Source: Alitta virens (lineage: Eukaryota > Annelida > Polychaeta > Phyllodocida > Nereididae). From it: a DNA stretch of 64,000 nucleotides. Where the stretch lies: NCBI GenBank assembly GCA_932294295.1, contig OW028574.1:53504797-53568796 (forward strand), given 5' to 3'. Each line of letters opens with the position of its first letter. Position 1 is the stretch's first letter. Shown one piece after another: positions 46,347 through 59,000 of the stretch. Position numbers and translations under genes: made by a program. The notes under the pieces are model-generated. The model saw only the letters and a list, made by a program, of their open reading frames with translations. It ran no database searches and had not been told where the DNA came from.

Positions 46347-46524
46347 TAAAGCTCTTATATGATGTGATTCATTACTATATACACTAATGGACTTTAAAAA
46401 CGCATTATCTCGGGTTTGTACAACATGTTTTACCTATGCGTTTTTAAGGTCCATTAGTGTATGATCATGTGATCCGAATTAATTGTGGTTAAAGCTCTTA
46501 TATGATGTGATTCATTACTATATA
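46347..46524. repeat. 35-bp direct repeats flanking a small hairpin MITE
   Basis: The 35-bp sequence starting taaagctcttatatgatgtg occurs at 46347-46381 and 46490-46524 without mismatch. Between them, 46380-46405 and 46436-46461 form an inverted repeat with one mismatch (tacactaatggac arm), with TA at both outer edges. This is a mariner-like miniature element (about 78 bp) joined to a local duplication. Confidence 0.8.
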
Positions 46525-46669
46525 TTATTACAGTAACGTAACAAGTGAAGTGCCACCCAACCCAGTGGGCTTACATGTCACAATAAGCAAAAATAAGTTA
46601 TCATCATGCAGTGGCAGAAATGAAGGATAATTATCATCAATTACATACTTTATATTTAATAACTGGATG

Positions 46670-46792
46670 TATAAGTGTTTCATTTTAAATATAAGTGTTT
46701 CATTTTAAATATAAGTGTTTTATTTTAAATATAAGTGTTTCATTTTAAATATAAGTGTTTCATTTTAAATATAAGCGTTTCAATTATAATGC
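46670..46792. repeat. 20-bp tandem repeat, about 6 copies
   Basis: The unit tataagtgtttcattttaaa is repeated with three point changes in total. It lies about 130 bp upstream of the first recognised receptor exon. Confidence 0.95.
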
Positions 46793-46921
46793 ACTATTGT
46801 GTGTTTGTCTGGTCCCTGTGGAATTATATGCTAATATTAATGTGTAATATTGAAATAGATAAAAAATATTCTATCTGAGCTTTGTAATAAGACTTCATTT
46901 ATTTTCTTCATATTTTTACAG

Positions 46922-47062
46922 GAAACACTGTTGCTTATGAAACTTCAGTGACGCCGACGAAAAGTTGTTCTGGGACAAACCAAGTTAACGAATACATCTC
47001 TAAAGCAGTCCAAGGCCTGATGGAACACCACAATGTGACCTATTTTACTATTATTTATGACG
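46922..47062 (+). CDS. receptor exon 1 of those found
   Basis: It reads NTVAYETSVTPTKSCSGTNQ then VNEYISKAVQGLMEHHNVTY and FTIIYD. Acceptor TTTTTACAG, donor GTAAGC. It enters mid-codon (two bases), so at least one upstream coding exon must exist. Confidence 0.8.
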
Positions 47063-50000
47063 GTAAGCGGGTCATATTTATTTATTTATTTATTTTGTTC
47101 AATCTCCATATTTTGGAGAGAACTTCATTTCAACAATATAACAGCAAGAATATGAACACCAAAGTTTATGATTAAAAAACCTTAGTTAATAGATTAAATA
47201 TAATGTAGTATATATATAGTAATATAGTAATATGTGCAACTGAATAAAAGCATTGCCACAAGGCCAAGATTATGGATAGCTCTGGTAAACTAGAAATAAG
47301 GCAGTGTACATTTTGTTTACTTGAATAATTACATTTTAGACAATGTAATTATATAACAGATTTTTCCAGCTCACTGTCAACTATTACATTGGTCTGGCTG
47401 CTTGTCAGATAATTTCTTAAATAAATTCATAAATTAGGACTGAGCACTTTCAACACACTATTGTAGCTAAGATCTTTGAAAAAATATTTTCAGTTTCATA
47501 AAGTCAAGTAACAAGATTACGAGACATTGATTTGCTAACATTTATATCATACTTCTTCTTTTATCTTTTTTTTTACAGGTGTCACAACTTTTAGTAATTT
47601 TCTGCATGGTAATCAGTACAGAGGGACAGTCTTTGATGTAGCAGCATTAAACAAAATACCCATCACTGAAGTGGTTGAAGTAACCGATGGCAAGCATTTG
47701 GTAGCAGTTATTCTAGATGCAGGACAGCACAATAAGGACGTTTACAGAGAGGTGAAATTTCATATTGTTTTTGTTTATATTACATGCTATGTATTGAATA
47801 TGGATTACTATAGTGAATTTAAATTGCCGAGCACAGCGAGGGTCTACAGATTCTCATTTGAGCAACTCACCAAAATTTTTGCACAACTAACCAAGCCACT
47901 TTTGATCTATGGTCATTGATTCAAAGTTGCTCAGTATTGTTCAAGGAATACAAAAACGCCGAAATTAGGATATTATACGTGAAGATTGAACTAATTTGTT
48001 TGGTCAGCAATACGTTGTACATGCGTAGCGATACCGTAAATGTAGGTCACTTTAGTTTCCAGGGACCCTGCAGGTTAAAGGGTCCCGAGCAGAGACAGCC
48101 AAACAGTCATATCTCAATTATTGTTTTCCCTGTTCTACAAGAGGGCGGGGGCCTAGCTCAGTGGTAGTACGCCGGGTTTCCAACCACTGGATCCAGGTTC
48201 GATTCCCTATCGAGCCAAAGCTGGATGGCTGTGTCATCCTCCATCTCATGGCCATGGTCCCTGCCTGTCCTAATTAGCCCAACAAGTGCGGAAATACATG
48301 ACGTAACAGGTCACAAAAACGAATGACCCCGCTCTTTTTGTTGACCAACCCAAGTATTTTTTATGCTATGATAATCCGAGATTGAAAATTCCCATTGGAT
48401 TAGTTTGAATCACGTTTCCTGCTAAGTACTTCAATGATACAGTGAACAAAATTGAGTCATCCGATCATCCAAAACGAAAGTTACATCAAATCTTAGTACA
48501 GTGTAATGCACACAAAATTCTGGGGTTTTTTTTTCTAGATCATTCAAAACTTTTTAACCTTCCTTCAAACTGTATAATTCATACATAGTACTTATAAGAC
48601 ATAACAGGCATTGGTTTTGTTTTATACTTTGAATATACAGATTTTTCTGTCACATCCAACTTTAAAGAAAACAGCTGATTTGTGCTTTGCTCGTAATTAC
48701 CAGATTTGACATATAAGGGTGTATCCCCGAACCTCCAAATATTCAAGATTGTCCTTATCTTTACTTTTCAATTGTACACATAGCACCATTACAGCCGGTT
48801 TCAGAGACTTGGAAACTGATTACTGCAGAGGACGTCATGTGAATCCAGGACTCCCATTGGCTGTGGAACTGTCCTAGCCAACGGGATGCGGTTACGTTTC
48901 CAAATCTATGAAATGTGCTGTATATATTATGATCCATTTCATGCCATGTTTTGCTTAATGTACCACGAAGTTCGATCGATGTGGCGATGAAATTCGAGGT
49001 TTAACTGGCGTATTGGCAATTAATGCCTGCCAACGCAAGACAGATAGTATTCTGAGCATGCATGGCATGAGTGATTGTGTACTTTGAAGTAATGCAAGAC
49101 AACATTACTGAATGAAAAGTTGTCCATCTCGTAAACAAAAGTTTAAACATTGTCATGAATATTCGCAACACAGGGCAAAAGGAACTTAAATGATTCTGGG
49201 GTTTTTTTCCAGACCCTTCAAGAGTTTCTTTTTTGTGTTTGGCAAAATAAAAGACAAATTTGACAAACGCAATATGAAGCTACGAGATGTAAATTTGAAA
49301 TCAGCATACCCTAGCAAACATTTGCTTCAACAATAGATGAATTCAAGATTCATTATCATTATCTATCAATTTATTGAAATATATTTTTATGAAGTGAATT
49401 TAGAAACTCAGTGGTACATCAAAAAAATTGAAATATATTAACATACATTATTAATATATATTAACATAACATCCACAGGTTAATATCATTCCACGAAATA
49501 TGCTGCTCTAGAACTAATCGACAGAATCATTACTGAAATGGATACGAACAATGTACCAATTAACATTTTTATGGAATTATCACACTAGACCACCAAATAC
49601 TATTGCACAAGTAAGAATATTATGGGATAAAAGATAAATCTTTTGAATTACTAAAATAATATCTTAGTGTAACGATTCTCCCGGAGCTGGAATCGAAAAC
49701 TGGTCCCTGGGACTAAAATCCAATATGTTAACCATTGTGCCAAAGAGTCACTCCCTGGTGCGAGGGCAACATTCTGCTCACACCAGGACCACTACACTAC
49801 ATCAGCAATATGTTGCAATTAATAATGTACATTAAATGGCAATAAAATGTGGTGTCCCACAGGGCTCTATATTAGGCCCATTACTATTTATTATTTATAT
49901 CAATGACCTTCGGAGTATAAGGACATTTTTCACTCCAATAATTTATGCACTATGTTTGCTACATTGAACAATAACAACGTTACTACCATTCAACAAGAAA

Positions 50001-53000
50001 TTAATAATGAGCTGAAATTGATAAGTGATTGGTAAAGAATAAACTTTCATTGAATATTGGAAAGACAAAGGCCATGCTATTTCATTCTCCACAACGGCAA
50101 ATTGACACTCCTGAAATATATATTGATGAAATAAAAATAGATTTTGTTATAAAGAATTTAATTTTCTAGATCTGGTATTAGATGAAAATTTTAAAATAGA
50201 AACTATATGTCAATTTCATATGCAAGAAAATTAATAAAAGCATAGGTATGTTAACAAAATAGTAAAATATCTCACCAACTGATCCTTTACTTAATCTTTT
50301 TAGTGCCTTGGTACTGTATTCCCTGAACTAGGGAACTATTATTTGGGGCTGGTAATCTCAAAATCTGGTTAAACTTTGTATAATAAGAAATAGCAAATAT
50401 AATGCTCATTGCTCATGATAACATTCATTTTAAATAGTTAAATATTTTGAAGATAGCTGACATATGTGAACTGCATGACTACAAATATTGCTTTGAACAG
50501 ATGAATGGTTTAATTTCAAAATATTTTGTTGATATTCTTAATCCTGGTGTGATTTTCATTCATGATCGTGACTCCAGACAAGCAACTAAACTGACTTAAG
50601 GCTGCCTGCTGTGAGACATGAATTGGCAAGAAATGGTATTTAGTAAAGCTCCTCTTCAGCCGCCTCCTTTGCCTTTGAGGAGTCCCCTTTGCTCCTTATA
50701 TTTTTTCTTATTTTTTATGGTATTGTAAGTTGTTGTTTTTTTCTCTTATTTTTATTTTTTTTTTGGAGCAAAGGAATAAAGAAACTGGATATGAATCTGA
50801 GTCTTGGTCAACCATGCTTCGTATTCACACAAAATAATGATGCCACACACAGATATGAGTAAAATTAAAACATTTCAGTTGTGGAGATAATTGGAAAAGA
50901 AAAAGAAAAATCCCCTTAGCGTTTTTGCCTTTAAGCTACGTCATTACAAAATATCTGAGTATTGACTTAAAATATTTTACCATTCAACTCTTGATCCATT
51001 GTTGTATCAGCTAACTTGTTTTTTACTTTTTTTCTTTCGATATATTGTAGATTCAAAACCACAACGACCTCATTCTCAATAAGCTACTTATTGCAATTGA
51101 TGAAAACATTACTGACTGGAATAACATACCCAGATTTGGGGAGAAGTTTATTATCGTCAACCCTTCTGAAGTTACCTGCTCACCACAAAATGTAAGTGAC
51201 AATTTGCCATTATTTATCTAAATCTCATGAGTATGGCAATTTGTAATAAGTACTCGTTACAAATCATTCAGATCATATATACAGATATTCAATTTATAAA
51301 TTATCAATATATCTGGTGCTGACAAGTCCCTCGCAATTATTAAAACATAAACAAGTGGCAAAAATAATGTGTGAATGATACAAAAAAATATATATTATAC
51401 TGCACTTAGATTTTCCTATTGTTCTGAGAGGGATATAACAAACGAAAAATGTTATTTAACTCCCTCCTGAGTGCAAACTGAATCTGTCTTGCATAATAAG
51501 TGCAGTAAACAAAACAAACAACCAAACAAATTAGTAACCATGCCCAATGGAGTATAAGTTTGATATATCCCTCTTAGTCGGGAGTTAACTAACGTTTTTG
51601 TTGCTTAAAACCAACAAAAATATTAGCAAATCGCTCCTATTCAGGGTATAACTATTACATCTTATGATCAGTAACATAACAGATAGCATGACAGATTGGG
51701 TCAACATCATTCCAATGTTGGCCAATGGCACCCGTTGTCGGCCGTCATTGGGTCGATGTTGCGATGACGAGGCACGTTATCCGGAATGTTATCAGGCTAC
51801 GAGCGGAGATTAGTCCCAACTGATGTCCATAACATAATATGAACATAACTTTAAAACATGAACCAAAAGCAAAAACTAAATACTTACAATATTCAAAATA
51901 TTACACTTAAAATAAAAACACACATTTTCAGTTAGGTGCGTGCGAGAATCTCGCAAGGGATTGTTGATGCACGACCTGATGTTAGTCAAGTAACTAAAGG
52001 CCGAGTTAAGAAAGTAATTAACAAATGAAAGAATTAAATGACAAATATCATTTTGCTTCAAAAACCAAATGTATAGCAGACAAAGAGAATTAAATGATTT
52101 TATTGTTGTTTGCTTCGAAATCCAATTCAAATATATCTTACCATGTTTCTACAGGAACATTCTGAAAACGTCCAAGTCAGCATCCATTATTTTTCATCAG
52201 AATCAGAGTCTATTCAAAATGGCATTTATTGGTCTTCCTCAAAAGGTTTACAATTACCCAAACAAGATCTCTGGCACTTCAGTCGATTTCAAAACAAATT
52301 TTTCAATGTAACGTCACTTGATGTAAGTATATTTATTTTTTTTATTTTTTAAGAATTTCTTTGTTACTTCCTTATGGTAATGTTCAGACTAAACTGCCCA
52401 GATTGAGGGATGTACAGGCCATCTCACTTCTGGGGCTTTCTCTGGCACAGTCGACACATATTAAAACTTTCCTTCGGTTTGTACGAAATGGTAATTAAAA
52501 ACAGTTTTGTGAAGGTCGAAAATAGAATAATATGAGGTACGACATTTTTGTATATTCTCTTAAAAGGAGTGGTAGTAATTTTAAACAATTCAATTATTAA
52601 TATTTGACCAATCATACTTTACGTTTCATCAACCAAGGTAACGACTGACCTAACATAGATCTATAATTGGTTGCATTGACCATAATTGATAATTCAATCC
52701 ACTAATCATGCAGATGGTAAAGTAAACCAATATATTTTTTACCAAGAAAAGAAAACTTTGTTTAAAGGTCACATGACCACAAATTGGTTTGGGACAATCA
52801 AACGAATCAATCTATGTTAAAGTTTGTTACAGTGATACCTACATTTAATTCACTTTTCTCAGATACAAGTGCTTCACTATTACAATGTGGATGAAAAAGG
52901 CGCAAAACATTGGGATGGAATTGCCGTTCGACTTCTTCAAGCCCTCTCAGAAGCTCTCAATTTCACGTAAGTTGCTTTTGTGCCCTATTTTAACTTTAAG

Positions 53001-56000
53001 AAACTAAAAAGCAAAATTTCAAAGTGTGAACACTCTAAAAACATGACACGTCATGTCTTAAATTTTATTACTGTGGCAATGTGTCGTACAAAGTTACAAT
53101 CACAACTTGGCATGGTGCCAAAATGGCCAACGTTGCCGTCAAGAGTCAATCTTGTCCCGTAAATTCGCCTAATTACTCGCTAATAAAACTCAACTGCTAC
53201 ACATTCATAGTCAACACGGACATTTGAGGTAATGCTAAGGAAAGTGAATGTTTTTGTTTTACGTGTTGTGAATGCGTAATTTTTGCTCAAATGATGTGTT
53301 GCTATAGAAAACTGTGAAGGGACAAAGAGGTCCCTCACATCCGCTAGCAGGTGATGGACAGAAACGTCCTTCCTGTCTGGTAAGGGTTAATTAATAAAGT
53401 CTTTTCACTGAACAGTCCTGAATTCAGCAGGACATAAGTCTTTTTTCAGACACAGTAGGTAATAACTAATTAAATATAACTTTCTCAGAAAAATAACAAA
53501 CATCAATTAAACGATAAAGTGTCAAATATACATTAAAATGCACTAAAAGATACTGCTGCTAGGATGCACTTTGCTTCAGCCAATCACAGCCAAGGGCGGG
53601 AACTTTTTCAGCCAATAGAATTTCATTATTCTGTTTTAGCCACCTGGCGGAAATACAGAGAACCTTCCGTGAAAATCCACTATTGATCTGAATTTGCTGA
53701 ATTCGTGTGTAGTCATATTGACTAGTTGTTGATAATGCCATATATATGGCTATGCACATATATACATCGACGACCTTTTGTTTTGAATGCAGGTATCAGA
53801 GGATGGTTTTAAGCTGTTATATGTGTTTTATTGACAACATTTTGTTTACCACTAACTGAGACAACCCTTTTAGCAAAGTTCACATGTATGCTCTTCTTGA
53901 ATGTTGATGTGAGACGGTAATTAATTCAATCAATATTGCGGTTTTAAATGAAGTCTTAAATTTTATTTGCCATTATCTTTCAACCTTGCTTTCTAATTAC
54001 AGTTGAACCTTCATATTAAGGACATTTTTGCAAAAAATATGGCTCTTAATGGGGAAGTGGTCCTAAATGACTAAAATACAGGTGCCCTTGTGACTACATT
54101 AAACTGCGTCATGGTTTTAGCTGCTTATTGGCTTTTGGGTCAGAAAATAACTTTCCTATCTCACTATCTGGCTGCTATCAAAACGTTGTGGAAATAACAT
54201 TACTTACTTGTACGTGAAACTAATTATTTCAATTAGAGAAGTACAATAACTGTTGTGTCAAAACTTTAGAAATAAAATAAATAAATGAAATCAAGTCTTA
54301 ATAGTCATGTGCATGTCTCAGTAGTGAGCTGTGTCACATAAATAGACATTAATTTCTTAATATGAGGTCCCCCTGTATTTGTTTTTCTTATCAGGTAATG
54401 GATATTTGTTTGATGTTCCAGGTTCGCAATTTATGAGACACCAGATTCCAAATGGGGAGGCATTGACCCAGATGGTAGTTGGAATGGCTTAGTGGGGCAA
54501 GTGAAGAATGGAGTAAGTGCAATTGTTTATCCTACCAACTGTCAATTTGACATGTTATTCGTTGTCTTCTGGGAGTTCCTTAAATGCATTGTAAACAGCA
54601 GAGCTACTTGGACAAAGTTCGGAATAATTGCCTCTCATAGCAGTTCTTGCAAACGAGCCTAATAAGCCCAAGTCTGATCGCGACAAAACTCTGTTTGCAA
54701 TTGTCTGAGAAAAAACCACCATCTATCCCGAAATTTTTTTAGCACTGCACATTAAAACTGCTTAGAGAGGACCATTATGATTGACACCATCAGGTTGCCA
54801 AAAGTTTACTAAATTTCTAACGTTTTTGTCAAGAATATTTTCAGTGCGTATCAGTCATATTAATATGACTTTATTTTCATCCAGTATGCAGATTTTGCAG
54901 CTGCAGCCATGACTCTCAACCACATCAGGGATACAGTCGTAGACTACGGCCAGCCTTTTTACATGGAGCCAGCAGTGATGGTTATGCGGAGACCAAAGGA
55001 GGACAAATTACTGATGTTTTCCTGGCCTCTCAGTTCATTTGTTTGGCTCTGCATGTTCTTCAGTCTTCCTACCATGGCAACCACTGTCTTCCTCATCACG
55101 TGTCTCCATGACAACCTGTCATGTGACCAAAGATACCTTCCCCGTATTTATTTACACATTCAAGAAGGGTTTACCAATGCCTATGGGTCAGCTATGAGAC
55201 AGAGTAGGTGTCAAAATTACTTGGATTTATGAGTGTATGGTTATTTTTTTGCCCTTGAAAGTCCTGGGTCTCCTCGTGGCAAGGGTGGTGATAATTAAAG
55301 TGAAGACTTCGAACCTAATGACCGCACTGGTTAAAACTCAGAAACAGAGGTGTGACAGGTGCATAAGGTCTTATTTATACATAACCTGCATCTTACAAAA
55401 AAAATATCAAGTGATAAAAATCCAACTGCTTCAGTTCAAATACCAGTGTGCGCATTACAGACCAGAATAACTATGAATTTTTAACTGTATAACATCATAA
55501 CAATAACGGATGGTGAGTCCAAATAGACTATTGTGGGATGAAGTAAGGTTAAAATGTCTAAGGCAATGCCGAGGCTTAATTCTTTCGAATCAATAAAACT
55601 TTCTAGTTGTAAAAATCTAGCCAAACATAAATATGAAAACATCATGATATTATGGTGGCCGAGGAGTTCACTTCTTGGTGTGAAGGTTCGCCCCCCGACA
55701 GTAGTTGAACCTTCGCCCCCTGAAAGTTGAGCTGTCGGACTGCGACAGCACCTACTTTCGCCCCACGACACCTTCGCACCACGAAACCTTCGCACCACGA
55801 AGCCTTCGTACCACGACAGTGATAGCACTGCCGTACCACGAAAGTAATAGAGCTATCACGTATGTTTCACACCACGAAAGTGAAGGCTAATTCAAGCAAC
55901 AGGTATGTAGCTTTGTGAGAGTAACTCCTCCTCCTCCTCCTCAGAGTTCTACAGTCGTTAGTTTGGGTACAATCTTGAGCTGAAAACGATGCAAAATGCG

Positions 56001-59000
56001 ATTTTTATAACTGACAAGATTAGTTGTATTTTGCGTCATTTTCAACTCAATATTGTTCCCAAACTAAAGGCTATAGAAATGTGATATTACCACAACTAAT
56101 AAGAATAAGAGAGCACCTGTCTAATAAATATTCTAGGTAAACTACATCCAGAGAAAAGTTTGCCTAAACATAGGCTCCCAGACAGCAAGAGAGGGGACTT
56201 GGGCACCCCACCCGCCTGCCCCCCTCGCCGACTGTTTCTTGTCTTTTAAGCCATTAATACAAATGTATCTGTGATAGGGGCATCCATGGATATAAATACA
56301 GCTCTGTACGTTCAATATTTATGAAGTTAATTTTCTAAAACCGCCAGTGAGGGGGGCAGGTTAGCAGTTTTGTGGTACAAAAGTTGGTACTTTCATGGTA
56401 TGACAATTGGTAGTTTCTTGGGACGAGAGTGGGGCTTTCTTGGGGAGAAAGTTGGTAGTTTCTTGGTGCAAACGTTGATAACTTTCGTGGTGTGAAATTG
56501 GGACTGTCGTGGTGCGAAAGTTGAACTGTCATGGTGCGAAAGTTGAACTTTCGTGGTGCGAAAATGGGGAATGTCATGGTGCGAAGGATGCTGTCTTCCC
56601 ACGAAACCACGAGACCGCAAAGTGTACTCCTGCCACCATATGATATGTTAAATCTGAAAACATCATGATATGTTAACTTGTTAAACTATGATCTTATTTG
56701 CAGGTTTGCCATGGCTTCCAAACATCTTATCCATCCGTTTGTTATTTACTGTTTGGTGGTTCAGTGTGATCATTATTACTGCTGCTTACACTGGAAACCT
56801 GACAGCAGTTTTGACTGTGCCAAGGACCCCATCTCCCATAGACACTCTCCAAGAACTGGCTGACCAGAATGTCTACAAATATGGGGTGTTAGAGAGCAGT
56901 GCCTTGCACCTTTTATTTTCTGTAAGTGTTCATTTACTTTGAAACGAATAAAGTGAAAAAGAATCGAGCATTCTTTAAATTGCAAAAATATTACCCCAAA
57001 AATTATGAATAAAAATCAACAGATTGTTAGCATTTTAAGTGTCAAAAACGACTGACACCCCCATTGCCATTTTGACTAACTGTTGTTGGATTAAGTGACT
57101 GACTTGTTAGATACAAATTGTCACTCTTGATACCAAATAAAATACAAGCTGCTTCAGTTCAAATACCAGTGTGCGCATTAAAGACCAGAATAACATTGAG
57201 TGCATTGGAATCAGAACTATATAAAGAACGTGATTTGGATGGCAGACAGCACCATATGGATGCTACAATTATATTTGTATAATCGAAGGAGTCGATCATT
57301 CTAATTGAGCTCAGTTGTAACTGCACATGCAGATGATGGGGAAAAGTTTCCAGTCTTGATTTAACACTTGTGCACTTTGGCAATGCCTTGGTTGGCCTTC
57401 CTCCAAATTACTTTTTGTAAGAAATACAGTAGTGTATAGACCTACAGTAAAATACGAACTCACACTCTCTATGACAACACAGCAATATACATTGTGACAC
57501 ATATGTCATAAATGACATGAAGCTGTCAAATAAAAGTACATACATATAATACTTTTTTTTGCCCCTACAACCAGATGGCGTTCCAAATTGGGCCAAAGTC
57601 GGGTCGATAATGACAGGAAGCCAACATTAAACCAATTTAGCATACTATAGGGGATACTGAAGACATGTAAAATCAGGCCAATTTTGTCCAATTTATGCCA
57701 ATTCTGGGCCAACGTTAAGCCAATATGGCAGGTTAATGTAGGGTATTATATTCTTACATTACGTGTCACATATTAATCGGCCGAGTGTTGGCCAACATTG
57801 GTTCTACATTGGCCCAATCTGGCTTGCCATTAATACATTGCGCCAATGATGGTCTTTATGACGAGATTGTAATAATATATATGCTGTAAATAATGCTGTC
57901 ACATATACCACTAACCAGATTGCATTCAACATCGCACCGATGTTGAAACGATTTGGAATGCTCTCTGGGTATGCAATTGCAATCCTTAATCTGTCTTTTC
58001 TCCCTCTGCAGTCTGGTAATAACAGTGATGTTTATAAACGTCTTTACGAGAAATCGATGAAGAACCCGAAGAACTTGGTTAAATCAACCAAAGAGGGTTT
58101 ACAACGCGCAAAGGAAGAAAATTACGTCTTCATGTGCGAAAGAACCGAAGTCATCCACTACGTATATTCTGATTGCAGTTATATTATAGGAAAAGAAGAA
58201 TTCTATCCTTCGTCATTCGCTTTCATCTTCCAAGAGAATTCTCCATATATCTCAGTTTTCAATAGCAAGTAGGTAGTCATAGGGTGTCCTTAAAGGTACC
58301 ATGCATGTTTGGTGATAATGTATTTTTAAGTCAGCCTGTATAACCCTGAAAATCGTAATTAAAAATTATATTTTGTGTGGAACTGCACATATTTTGATAT
58401 GTCTTTGTTAAGATTTAAGCGTTAAAGAAGTATATAATTGGATTAATTTCTTCTCACTAATTTGGTCTAATAGACAGTATTTTCTTACAATAATAGTTTC
58501 AATTTACGGCCATTCTTGTTGATGGACCACCTTGGCTAGTGCTAGTGGCCGTTGGTTTGGCATTAGCCGGCTTCATTGTGTACCATAAAACAACAGGCTC
58601 CAAGCTGTCTGCTATTAAGTCAAAACACTGCTATTAAGTCCAAACACTTCACATTAGAATTCAGGAGGGGAGTTGCTAGACTGCAGGCTGCATTTAAAGA
58701 CTCAGCTGCCCTCCACATCACTTTGTGGTGTTACTATTATCCTGTATCAACTTATTCTTGCACAAAAAAAATTATTAGAAGCATGTTGTTCTATGTATAT
58801 CATATTCATACTGACAATCTTGCCTAAGATTTTAGATAATTTGACTGTGTTGAGAATGATTGTATTCCCCTTATAAATTGTTTGACTACATGGCAAATTG
58901 TGTTACGTGCGTTTTCCATGCGTTTATCCTTCTCATGGAAAACGCATGTGGCACATTTGGCCATGTAGAATCATCTAAGAAGTTAAGTACAAATTTCCAA

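Noticed and set aside
48146..48215. A tRNA gene on the plus strand
   Set aside because: The A and B boxes are good, but the acceptor arms do not pair and the same head with the same non-tRNA tail occurs three more times, so it is a SINE.
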